This document shows, in pieces, positions 27,749-35,921 of a DNA stretch of 43,135 nucleotides. Source of the stretch: Colwellia sp. C1TZA3. GTDB taxonomy: Bacteria > Pseudomonadota > Gammaproteobacteria > Enterobacterales > Alteromonadaceae. The stretch lies in contig NZ_VOLS01000036.1 of the NCBI RefSeq assembly GCF_007954265.1, positions 1 to 43,135 on the forward strand, read 5' to 3'. The notes below the pieces were generated by a model, which searched no databases, was not told the DNA's origin, and worked only from the letters and a program-made list of their open reading frames with translations. Numbering within the stretch: position 1 is the stretch's first letter; each line of letters begins with the position of its first letter. The position numbers and the translations under genes are program-made.

Positions 27749-29749
27749 TTAAAAATATCCAAAAATCATCACTTTATTACGTCCTCTTTTTTTTGCTTCA
27801 TACATTGCCTTATCGGCGCAGTCCATCAACATAGCTTGCTCTGTTGCATGCTGAGGATAAATGGCCACACCAATACTTGAGGAAATATTTAGGACCTCAT
27901 CATTATCCATGATAAAAGGATCTTCCAAAGTTATTCGTATTTTATTCGCAACATCGGCTGCGTGCTGATAAATAGTTGGGAGGATCACAATAAATTCATC
28001 CCCACCTAAACGTCCAACGGTGTCGGTAGCGCGTAAACAAGATTGAATACGTTCAGATACTGCTATTAACAGGCAATCACCAACATGGTGTCCGTGACTA
28101 TCATTGACTTGTTTAAAGTCATCTAAATCAATAAAAAGAATAGCCATGCTTTGTTTATTACGATCAGTAAAGGCTATCGCTTGCTTTAATCTATCATTGA
28201 TTAAACGACGATTAGGAAGCTGGGTTAATTGATCATACGAGGCTTGCTTATCAAGGCGTATTTGCAGTTTTTTTTGCTCGGTAATGTCATAATTTACGCC
28301 AACAATCCGAATTGCCTTACCTGCCTTGTTAAAAGAGGTTTTTGATACCGCTTTAATATAATGCACCGAGTTGTCTGGCCACAAAACACGAAATTCGAGG
28401 CAATATTCTCGCTCATTTCTAAGGGCCGCCTGTATTTCACCGTCAACATAGCTTCGGTCGTCTATGTGTATTCTGGAAAACCATACTTTTTGTAAATCTT
28501 CAACATTTGACTCATCCATATCATATAATCCGTACATGACAGAGTCCCAATTCAAAATGTTACTTTTAACATCCCAATCCCAAATACCGACAATGCCAGC
28601 TGAAGCGCCTGCTTTTAATCGATCGATTAATATTTGTGCTTCCGCGTTTGCTGCGCACGCTTTTTTACTGCTACTGGCAATATTGAGCAGTATAAACAGT
28701 AAAAGCAGTGATAAAGTCGTGCCAGTAAAACCAATTAATTTAGCTAAGTTATTTTTAACTATGTTTTCAAAAAGGTAGGTGCTTTGAAAGTGTATGGTCC
28801 AATTTTGGCCTGGAAATTCAATGATTTTAACGACAGAGAAACGAGGTGTAAATGCTTTTATATCAGCATCAGATAAAGAATCTAGATTATTTTTTTTGCT
28901 GTAAAGTAGATCCTCTACCGCTTGTGAATTTCCGTCATATATTGAAAAACTTAGTTGGCGATTTTTATCACTTAACAGAATGCCTTTAATCAGATTGTCC
29001 ATGCGAAATGGACTGTATACATAGCCAATGAGTTCTTTTTGACGCTGAGCTATGCTTTCAATCGCTGCTCCATTTCGATATAAAGGGAGATAGATGAGAA
29101 AGCCATTCTGCAAATCATTACCACTTTCCTGAACCAGTTTAACCTTAGCGGAAAATGCGATATTGCCATTGTCGCGAGCAATGTCCATGGCGATACGACG
29201 AGACTCTTCTGAGTACATATCGTATCCAAAGGCGCGCTGATTTCTAGCTGTAAATGGCTCAAGGTAGAGAATGCTACTGTATTGTTCACGCACTCCTGCT
29301 GGAAAAACCTTAAACTCATTAAAACCTTTTAGCCTCAGTGCATTGACGAAGGCGTGTTTTTCTTCTGGCTTCAACATAACGGCATAACCAATACCTTGAA
29401 TGCCAGGCCAATGTTTATCAACTCGTAAATTAGTTACATAATTATGAAATTCATGACGATTAACATGAATACTTGATTGAAATAATCCTACACCACCACG
29501 CAAAACTTGCTCATACCCTTGCATACGCTGTTTGATAGCTTGAAGGGTTTGGGCGACCTCAAATGTGAATAAATCTTCAGTATGGCGTTGATGAGATTTG
29601 TTAGTGATCGACCAAGCAATAAGCGTAATAAAGAGGCTTAATAGAAATATAAGCCAAGCGGAGTAAGTGCCTCGAAAAAAGGTCAGAAAATTTTCTTTAT
29701 TTGACGCCCTACCTGCATTGTTTTCTTTGTTAGTAAATTTACTCGCCAT
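27749..29749 (-). CDS. Membrane diguanylate cyclase, CHASE-PAS-GGDEF
   Basis: A 666-residue sensor that should make cyclic di-GMP. One membrane helix near the N terminus (about 30-50, WLIFLLSLFITLIAW) and a second near 345-365 enclose a periplasmic CHASE-type domain (GVGLFQSSIHVNRHEFHNYV; YAVMLKPEEKHAFV). A PAS/PAC domain follows (about 385-490; NILNWDSVMYGLYD and VGVNYDITEQKK), then the GGDEF domain with intact active site GRLGGDEFIVIL. RATD five residues before it is the inhibitory RxxD I-site. There is no EAL domain. The start is ATG 29749 after GGGGG. Confidence 0.93.
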   Translation of the reverse strand: MASKFTNKENNAGRASNKENFLTFFRGTYSAWLIFLLSLFITLIAWSITNKSHQRHTEDLFTFEVAQTLQAIKQRMQGYEQVLRGGVGLFQSSIHVNRHEFHNYVTNLRVDKHWPGIQGIGYAVMLKPEEKHAFVNALRLKGFNEFKVFPAGVREQYSSILYLEPFTARNQRAFGYDMYSEESRRIAMDIARDNGNIAFSAKVKLVQESGNDLQNGFLIYLPLYRNGAAIESIAQRQKELIGYVYSPFRMDNLIKGILLSDKNRQLSFSIYDGNSQAVEDLLYSKKNNLDSLSDADIKAFTPRFSVVKIIEFPGQNWTIHFQSTYLFENIVKNNLAKLIGFTGTTLSLLLLFILLNIASSSKKACAANAEAQILIDRLKAGASAGIVGIWDWDVKSNILNWDSVMYGLYDMDESNVEDLQKVWFSRIHIDDRSYVDGEIQAALRNEREYCLEFRVLWPDNSVHYIKAVSKTSFNKAGKAIRIVGVNYDITEQKKLQIRLDKQASYDQLTQLPNRRLINDRLKQAIAFTDRNKQSMAILFIDLDDFKQVNDSHGHHVGDCLLIAVSERIQSCLRATDTVGRLGGDEFIVILPTIYQHAADVANKIRITLEDPFIMDNDEVLNISSSIGVAIYPQHATEQAMLMDCADKAMYEAKKRGRNKVMIFGYF

Positions 29750-29879
29750 TAAAGCCCCCCACACTAAGTTTTTCAAAAATGCGTACGATCAACGTTGAAC
29801 AATTTTTATACTATTAATTAAAATGAGAGTATCAGAAGAATAAAGCAGATACCTGAACTATTCAACAGGTTTGATTTTA

Positions 29880-30036
29880 TACCAGTTCCATTAAGTTTGT
29901 GATCTTGTTGTGCACAGGAAAAATAACTCAAGGTAAGGCGCTCGATTGAGCAATAGCTGGCTATTGGGAGTGAGAGCAACACAGCCTTGAGCTATTTTAA
30001 CTAGTACAAGTGAGCAATAACTTAATGGGATTGGTA
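29880..30036 (+). mobile_element. Element A copy 6 (complete)
   Basis: Complete 157-bp copy flanked by TTA at 29877-29879 and 30037-30039. It lies in the 330-base gap between the start of the cyclase gene and the end of the TrmK gene. Nothing else is seen in that gap. Confidence 0.93.
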
Positions 30037-30113
30037 TTACTACTGATTTTAACAAAAAATCACTGTTATTTTTCGCTTTACTGAAGTTTGTAAAACACCG
30101 AAATAGCAGAGCG

Positions 30114-30785
30114 TTAGACTTTGCTATTATAAGCACTAATGATGTAATCAAGGTGCTTGGCGCTGCCTTGTTGAACTCGGTTGTAGTGTTTGAGCGTTTT
30201 GTCTAAATACTGTTTAACGACACTTGCTTGTTCAGCGGTAACTGATTGCCAAATATCATGTCCTACAGGGCTAATTGTTCTATTAGCATCGCTTGTCGAT
30301 GAAACCAAAATTATTTCATAGTAGCGGCGATTATCCTCAACTAATATTTCGTTTTTTAAACCGAACTTCAGTGCGATTAATTTTTCACGTAGTGCAAATT
30401 GTTGATTAACTGGGCAGAGCAGAAAATCAATGTTCATTTTGTGATGTTTTTGGTAAAGGTCATTGATGAATTTGATCATTAAGTCACCGCCAATGCCAGC
30501 AATGATGACGAGGTGTTTACCCTGATATTGTTGTAAAGGTAACTTGGCGACATCAAGACAATGTGTTTTCCAATCTGACAACGAATGTGGGTAAAACTGT
30601 TGGAGCTTACTTTCTATTGTTGTTATGAGCTCAGGTACTATATCAACAAAATGTATATTCTTGGCTGCTTGTCGAGACAACAAGCTTGCCCCCAAAAAGC
30701 CGTGATCACAGCAGCAATCCCAAATGTGGCTATAATCCGCTGTTACCATTTGCTCAATATGCTGTAATCTTTTACTGAGTTTCAA
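30114..30785 (-). CDS. TrmK-family tRNA (adenine22-N1)-methyltransferase
   Basis: A 223-residue class I SAM-dependent methyltransferase of the TrmK/DUF633 family; Bacillus TrmK makes m1A22 in tRNA. IWDCCCDHGFLGASLLSRQ (about 21-39) is the SAM-binding motif I, IHFVDIVPELI (about 44-54) motif II, and HLVIIAGIGGDLMIKFI (about 90-106) holds the conserved G-I/M-G-G. LCPVNQQFALREKL is the typical later loop. The start is TTG at 30785 without a clear ribosome-binding site. The tRNA target is inferred by family. Confidence 0.87.
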   Translation of the reverse strand: MKLSKRLQHIEQMVTADYSHIWDCCCDHGFLGASLLSRQAAKNIHFVDIVPELITTIESKLQQFYPHSLSDWKTHCLDVAKLPLQQYQGKHLVIIAGIGGDLMIKFINDLYQKHHKMNIDFLLCPVNQQFALREKLIALKFGLKNEILVEDNRRYYEIILVSSTSDANRTISPVGHDIWQSVTAEQASVVKQYLDKTLKHYNRVQQGSAKHLDYIISAYNSKV

Positions 30786-31290
30786 TTAAATAGCCTGTAT
30801 TACGATTTTAAATTATCGTATTGTAATGGTTTTATTGCTTTTTGCGAAGTTGAAAAAGCAACTGAAATTAACTCAGACATCGACAGTTAATTGATAAATA
30901 TCAAGCCCCGACTGCTATTAGCAAACCAGTTAAAGTAGTCAGCTTTCTTGTTGACTAACGCCAGGAAAATGCATTAATTTAATGGTCATCGCTTATTATC
31001 ATTGTCTTAATATTGTACTCGTCTCTGGTTTATTTACCCTGAAAACTTACTCGCTAGCAAAGTTTTTGCCCACCATAATTGTTGGACTGAAGATAAGTGT
31101 TTAGCCTTAAGCTAACTTGTTGCCATTGATGTTGCCATTGATGTTGCCATCGATGTTGGCGTTTAAGGCGAATGCTTGATGCGGTATATAAAGCAATAAA
31201 AATTATGTTATCTTTATTGCCGCTAACAGCGTATTTTAATTGTTTAATCGACTAATTACAGCACTAGCTTTTAACTAATCTACTCTGCTG
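30786..31290. other. Gene-free stretch upstream of TrmK
   Basis: About 500 bases with no supported gene. Its only structure is the 12-bp tandem array at 31119-31154. A 40-codon open stretch from an ATG near 30982 lacks a ribosome-binding site and any recognisable product. Confidence 0.45.
31119..31154. repeat. 12-bp tandem array
   Basis: Three head-to-tail units of GTTGCCATTGAT (31119-31130, 31131-31142, 31143-31154; the last reads GTTGCCATCGAT) are followed by a partial unit GTTGGC. Confidence 0.85.
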
Positions 31291-31293
31291 TAA

Positions 31294-31450
31294 TACCAGT
31301 TCCATTAAGTTTGTGATCTTGTTGTGCGCAGGAAAAATAACTCAAGGTAAGGCGCTCGATTGAGCAATAGCTGGCTATTGGGATTGAGAGCAACACAGCC
31401 TTGAGCTATTTTAACTAGTACAAGTGAGCAATAACTTAATGGGATTGGTA
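31294..31450 (+). mobile_element. Element A copy 7 (complete)
   Basis: Complete 157-bp copy flanked by TAA at 31291-31293 and 31451-31453. It lies 53 bases before the broken FMN reductase gene. Confidence 0.93.
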
Positions 31451-31503
31451 TAAGTTAGCCTGGTGAGTCGTTATTCTGTCTATATTGTTAAGCAGGTTGG
31501 AGC

Positions 31504-32026
31504 ATGAATAAAACTATTGCAGTAATTGCTAGCGCGAGACGGGATGGCAACACAGGAAAATTAATTGATCTAATTGCTGGTCAATTAGGTATTGAGGTTG
31601 TAGATTTAGCTTTAAAGAATATTTCACCCTTTGATTATGAGCATAAAATAGTAGTGACGACTTTTTACCCCTTATGGATATGCTATTGAAATATCGGAAT
31701 ATAGTTTTTGCCTCACCGGTATATTGGTTTGCTATAAGTGCTTAAATGAAAATATTCATTGATAGAATATCTAATTTTTTGTCTGTACAAGTGTTAAAAG
31801 AGCAAGCGCGTGAATTAAGCCGTAAAGTAGGTTATGTTGTGTCGTGTCGACTTCAAGCAGCGAAGCGATAGACCGTTCTTTTATTAATTCTTTTACAGAT
31901 ACATTTGAATATTTAGGTATACAATACCGTGGTTTTGCCCATTTGGACTGCAAAAATGGTTTTGCTTTATCAGAGGCTAAAAAAGCTGTTGAAGATTTCG
32001 TGAATAAGCTAGACCAAGCCGTATGA
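31504..32026 (+). pseudogene. Broken NADPH-dependent FMN reductase
   Basis: ATG 31504 opens an FMN reductase (IAVIASARRDGNTGKLIDLI at the flavin loop) that leaves frame around 31655-31665 and stops at 31689. The next frame reads DDFLPLMDMLLKYRNIVFAS, then PVYWFAISA, stops at TAA 31743-31745 where glutamine is expected, and resumes with MKIFIDRISNFLSVQ. A second frameshift near 31845 leads to SSSEAIDRSFINSFTDTFEY and the genuine end at 32026. Two frameshifts plus a nonsense codon make it a clear pseudogene. Sequencing error is unlikely to explain all three. Confidence 0.88.
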
Positions 32027-32161
32027 ACTACACGATGTAATTTACTCAAGCGGACGCTAAACAGTTGGCTAGCGGCCGTTTTTAGCAATTATAGCCAGCT
32101 ATCTTACGCCGCTTAGTTGGTGTAAGCATGATTTTCACAATGTTAAACATGAGGAAATAAA

Positions 32162-32635
32162 ATGACAGATATAGATATTGGTATAAATAAAGAAAATAGA
32201 ACAGAAATTTCAGATGGTTTAAAGCAGCTTTTAGCAGACTCTTACACGCTATATTTACAAACACATAATTTTCACTGGAATGTAACAGGGTTACAATTTC
32301 GTGAATTACATTTAATGTTTGAAGAGCATTACACCGAGTTGGCAACTGCTGTTGATGATATTGCTGAACGTATTAGAACACTTGATGTGCCAGCACCTGG
32401 TACCTATAAAGAGTTTGCAAAACTTAGTTCTGTTAAAGAAGTCGATGGCGTGCCAAGTTCAGCCGAGATGGTTGAATTGCTAACTAAAGGTCACGAACAA
32501 GTGATCAAAACTTGCCGCAAAGTATTAAAAATAGCGCAAGGTGCTGATGATGAATCAACAGCCTCGCTAGTTTCTGATCGTATGCGTATACATGAAAAAA
32601 CAGCTTGGATGTTACGAGCGATTAAAAAAGCATAA
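32162..32635 (+). CDS. dps: Dps-family ferritin-like protein
   Basis: A 157-residue Dps/Dpr protein that forms dodecamers, oxidises and stores iron with hydrogen peroxide, and shields DNA during starvation or oxidative stress. The inter-subunit ferroxidase residues are visible: H39 in [10 protein letters not shown], and D65 and E69 in [12 protein letters not shown]. The N-terminal extension is short and not lysine-rich, so DNA binding may be weak. Start is ATG with GAGG upstream. It stands alone with a terminator behind it. Confidence 0.94.
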   Translation: MTDIDIGINKENRTEISDGLKQLLADSYTLYLQTHNFHWNVTGLQFRELHLMFEEHYTELATAVDDIAERIRTLDVPAPGTYKEFAKLSSVKEVDGVPSSAEMVELLTKGHEQVIKTCRKVLKIAQGADDESTASLVSDRMRIHEKTAWMLRAIKKA

Positions 32636-32652
32636 CCCGTAAGACCCATAAG

Positions 32653-32680
32653 AATAGGTGTCGCATAGCCGACACCTATT
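32653..32680. terminator. Hairpin after dps
   Basis: An 11-bp perfect stem (AATAGGTGTCG / CGACACCTATT) with a six-base loop lies 17 bases past the dps stop. The following T tract is weak. Confidence 0.75.
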
Positions 32681-32813
32681 TAACTGTTTTCAAGCCCCAC
32701 ACTCTTCTTTGTATAGTCAATAATGTCATGTGGCCCCAGGTATAAGAGCATGAGTCATCAAGTTAAACACTATTAGTGTATTGATTGCTTAGATTTTTTT
32801 ATAGGGTCCCTTA

Positions 32814-32973
32814 TACCAAATTGATTAATTATCGACTCATTTTTAATGGTTAAAATAAAAAACTACAGCGTTATAAAATTTATAAGGTGAATAACTACTG
32901 ACTAAATTTTATGTCTTGTATTTCTTCATTTTTCCTCATGAAAAAGTAGACCACTTAATTAATCAAATTGGTA
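32814..32973 (-). mobile_element. Element B copy 4 (divergent)
   Basis: A 160-bp element starting TACCAAATTGATTAATTATC and ending ATTAATCAAATTGGTA, with TTA before it (32811-32813). The ends match B copies 2 and 3 while the middle is diverged. It is joined directly by TAA (32974-32976) to an A copy. Confidence 0.75.
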
Positions 32974-32976
32974 TAA

Positions 32977-33133
32977 TACCAATCCCATTAAGTTATTGCT
33001 CACTTGTACTAGTTAAAATAGCTCAAGGCTGTGTTGCTCTCAATCCCAATAGCCAGCTACTGCTCAATCGAGCGCCTTACCTTGAGTTATTTTTCCTGCG
33101 CACAACAAGATCACAAACTTAATGGAACTGGTA
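32977..33133 (-). mobile_element. Element A copy 5 (complete)
   Basis: Complete 157-bp copy in minus orientation, abutting B copy 4 through TAA and followed by TTA at 33134-33136. The B-A pair is thus bounded by TTA on both outer sides. From here to 33487 I see no further gene or repeat. Confidence 0.93.
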
Positions 33134-33487
33134 TTAGATACAAATAATAAGTGATTATTTAAAATTCTGATGGATTTTAAGCTCGCAATCAACACCTCAC
33201 CTTATAGGTAACAATTTATCAGCTATTATCGACTGATGTAATTTACGCTTATAAATTCTTTAAAAGGATAAAAAGTCGAATTCTGCTTCTACTTCGTTTC
33301 CATTTAGCCACTGATATTTATCCCACTATATTTAGCTTGTTAAAGGCACTATTTTTTCAGCACAAATCAGATTAGTATTGTGTGATGATATTAATAACAG
33401 CACAGCGAATAATTCCTTCATGTGACCTTATTGATTTATATTGTTAAAAATTTTCCCCTTGGTGGGATATTACCTAAGGAGTTGGTG

Positions 33488-33760
33488 ATGCCGACAAATA
33501 AAAATAAACATAAACGAAAAACGGCTGCTCATACTAAAACGAAAGTAGCAAAATATGCATTATCATCTCGGCTGATAACGTTACACCCAAAAGTTTTTAT
33601 TTCCCTTGGTCTATTCTTTGTCGCGTTAGGCTTATACCTTTTGGCCTTTGAAGCTAAAAATGATGCAATGTTCGGTGCTGCTATGTTGTCTCTTATTGTG
33701 GGCACAGCAACGACCATTTACGCAAACTTTGCTATACCGAAGAAAAAACCGATTAAGTAA
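33488..33760 (+). CDS. Small membrane protein, 90 residues, unknown
   Basis: Not recognised. A strongly basic N terminus (MPTNKNKHKRKTAAHTKTK) is followed by two transmembrane helices (about 34-53, VFISLGLFFVALGLYLLAF, and 60-80, FGAAMLSLIVGTATTIYANF) and a basic end. The positive-inside rule places both termini in the cytoplasm. The start is ATG 33488 because AAGGAG lies six bases before it; an in-frame upstream ATG at 33422 lacks a site. It is 56 bases ahead of mscL on the same strand and may be cotranscribed. Confidence 0.7.
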   Translation: MPTNKNKHKRKTAAHTKTKVAKYALSSRLITLHPKVFISLGLFFVALGLYLLAFEAKNDAMFGAAMLSLIVGTATTIYANFAIPKKKPIK

Positions 33761-33816
33761 ATATTTAACAGTTAGCTATTAATATGATTACAGTTAATTA
33801 TTAAAACTGAGACAAT

Positions 33817-34272
33817 ATGAAGAAAATATTTGCAGAATATAAAGCATTTGCTTTGAAAGGCAATGTTTTAGATATGGCGATTGGTATTGTTGTAGGCGGC
33901 GCTTTTGCTACGATTGCGAGCAGCTTGGTGACTAATGTTATTGCACCTGCTATCGGTTTACTTACCAGCGGTGTTGATATGGCCGATTTGTTCCTTGTGC
34001 TAAAAAACGGCGCACAGGGTGGCCCATACCTTACCTTAGCGCTTGCGAATAAAGACGGCGCCGTAACCCTCAGTTACGGTTTGTTTATTAATAGTGTCTT
34101 CAGTTTTAGCATAGTGTCTTGGTTTGCCTTTATCTTAGTTAAGGCGATCAATCGTATAAAAGACGCAGAGTTGAAGCAGGTAGGTAAAGTAACAAAAAAT
34201 TGCCAATTTTGTTATTCGGTTATCAATATTAAAGCGTCTAAGTGCCCACAATGTACAGCAAACTTAGTGTAA
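33817..34272 (+). CDS. mscL: Large-conductance mechanosensitive channel with zinc-ribbon tail
   Basis: A 151-residue MscL, the pentameric inner-membrane emergency valve that opens at high membrane tension. The N-terminal helix and first membrane segment (FALKGNVLDMAIGIVVGGAF, 11-30) and the second membrane segment (about 86-110) are standard. Instead of the usual charged C-terminal helix, the protein ends in a CxxC...CxxC zinc ribbon (C129, C132, C143, C146). Similar tails occur in some MscL lineages. Zinc binding is inferred, not shown. Confidence 0.93.
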   Translation: MKKIFAEYKAFALKGNVLDMAIGIVVGGAFATIASSLVTNVIAPAIGLLTSGVDMADLFLVLKNGAQGGPYLTLALANKDGAVTLSYGLFINSVFSFSIVSWFAFILVKAINRIKDAELKQVGKVTKNCQFCYSVINIKASKCPQCTANLV

Positions 34273-34684
34273 ATCTTAGTGTAAATTTATCACTTTAAGC
34301 TGACTCACTATTGCCTCTCAACATTTCTGTCTCCTTATTAGCTTTGCCTGATGAAATTAACACTATAAAAGCCAAACTTCATTTTAGTTAGTATTCTAAT
34401 TATATTCATAGCGACAAATAACACGTAAAAATATGCTTTGTCATTGTATTTATAAATAATTATGTTTTAATGAGCTAGTTATTAACTTTTTTGAACTATA
34501 GTTATAGTTCGTTATCTAACTAATTTTACGGCCTTTTACGGCTGTTGATGTATAGCTACCTTATGTATTATGTCTGCATTTTGTACTGAGATTTTTTAAA
34601 TCATGATTGACATATAAGAGCGATAATTCTAATACTTTGATGAAAATTAATCGCTAAACCCAATGAACAAAGATGGAGAAAGTG
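34273..34684. other. Gene-free stretch between mscL and the PRC-barrel gene
   Basis: No gene is supported in about 410 AT-rich bases. The notable signal is the palindrome GAACTATA-gt-TATAGTTC at 34493-34510, about 175 bases before the PRC-barrel start. It could be an operator. Confidence 0.45.
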
Positions 34685-35434
34685 ATGTTAGTTAAATTGG
34701 AAGAATTAAACGGAAGTACTATTCATGCAGTAGATGGTGAAATTGGCCAGGTAACAGATGTTTATTTTGATGATAGACATTGGACGATAAGATTTATGGT
34801 GGTTGATATTCAACCTTGGGTGCCTTTAAGTGAGAAAACCTTGATAAGCCCTATCTCACTGCTTGAATACAATGTTGAAGAGCAGCAACTTAACGTGTCT
34901 ATATCAAAAGATAAGGTCAAAAACAGCCCTCAAATTGATGTACTCCAGACTGTTTCTCGTGAGTTTGAAGAGAGCTATTTTGATTATTATGCCTATGGTT
35001 ACTATTGGGTTGGACCGGGTGCTTGGGGTGAATACGCGTATCCAATGGCTTTGGTTAATCAAAATACATTGCCAAAAGATAGTAGTGAAAGTGATGATGC
35101 TAAAACTACTAATCATCTGCGTTCAACCAATGAGATCACACATTACGGCATAGATGCTTTAGATGGCAAAAAAGGTTATATCAAAGACTTTATTTGTGAC
35201 ACTTATAATTGGTCCCTGCGTTATCTCGTCGTTGATACCCGTGATTGGTTGCCCGGCGGTAAAAAAGTACTGATCTCTCCAAAGCAATTAGATGTCTTGA
35301 ACTGGGCAGAAAAAACGGTTACCTGTAACCTTAGTTTTGAGCAGATAAATGCCTGCCCAGAATATAACCCAGACAAATTAAATGATGCTGAGTATCTAGC
35401 AGAGGTTCAAAAGAAACTTATGTTCAATAAGTAG
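34685..35434 (+). CDS. Double PRC-barrel domain protein
   Basis: A 249-residue protein with two PRC-barrel domains. The first (residues 1-80) contains STIHAVDGEIGQVTDVYFDD and RFMVVDIQPWVPLSEK. The second (about 145-225) contains IDALDGKKGYIKDF and RYLVVDTRDWLPGGKKVLIS. A tyrosine-rich linker (SYFDYYAYGYYWVGPGAWGE, about 96-115) separates them. PRC barrels occur in RimM, photosynthetic reaction centres and many stress-associated soluble proteins. The specific role here is unknown. The start is ATG 34685 with GGAG at seven bases; ATG 34673 precedes that site. Confidence 0.85.
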   Translation: MLVKLEELNGSTIHAVDGEIGQVTDVYFDDRHWTIRFMVVDIQPWVPLSEKTLISPISLLEYNVEEQQLNVSISKDKVKNSPQIDVLQTVSREFEESYFDYYAYGYYWVGPGAWGEYAYPMALVNQNTLPKDSSESDDAKTTNHLRSTNEITHYGIDALDGKKGYIKDFICDTYNWSLRYLVVDTRDWLPGGKKVLISPKQLDVLNWAEKTVTCNLSFEQINACPEYNPDKLNDAEYLAEVQKKLMFNK

Positions 35435-35565
35435 CCAGATTAAATATATTCTCACAGATTTATGGCTATGATTATCGATAAGATGTTTGTTTATAAAGCA
35501 TAGAAACAGCTATGCACTTTAATCTCGCGCAGCAGCTGATTAGCGCTGATATGAAAAGTGTAAAG

Positions 35566-35605
35566 CAGCATACATAGCTAATGCACTTATTAGCTATGTA
35601 TGCTG
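35566..35605. terminator. Long hairpin downstream of the PRC-barrel gene
   Basis: A perfect 16-bp stem (CAGCATACATAGCTAA at 35566-35581, TTAGCTATGTATGCTG at 35590-35605) with an eight-base loop. No T tract follows. A related smaller hairpin, GCATAG-aaacag-CTATGC, lies near 35498-35515. Termination is one option; a structured RNA or an element relic are others. Confidence 0.45.
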
Positions 35606-35634
35606 TGTGTTAGCAAAAATTGTGTGAGGACTAA

Positions 35635-35842
35635 TACTAATTTCATTAATTAGGTGGTCTACTTTATAGGCAAGAAAAACAACCCAATATAAGGCATTTA
35701 TTTTAATCACTCGTTGTTCAGGACAATAGGCGTCTGCATTGTCTAATAAGCGGCATCCATGCCGCGATAATGAGTAAATAAATAACGCCGTAGTGGCTTG
35801 TCTTAGCCAAATGAAATGATCAGATAATTAATCAGATTGGTA
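35635..35842 (+). mobile_element. Element B copy 2 (long form)
   Basis: A 208-bp copy beginning TACTAATTTCATTAATTAGG and ending AATCAGATTGGTA, flanked by TAA at 35632-35634 and 35843-35845. It is 48 bp longer than copy 1, with extra central sequence around GGCATCCATGCCGCGATAA. It ends 80 bases before the fumC start. Confidence 0.85.
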
Positions 35843-35921
35843 TAAATATGTCTCGCGGCTAGAGATTAATTTAACATCTAGCGGCTGTAAACTTCAGTGA
35901 GTAGCAACTAAGGATAACGCA

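Noticed and set aside
30982-31104. Short hydrophobic open frame in the gap upstream of TrmK
   Set aside because: No ribosome-binding site, no recognisable family, and the composition equals that of the surrounding non-coding DNA.
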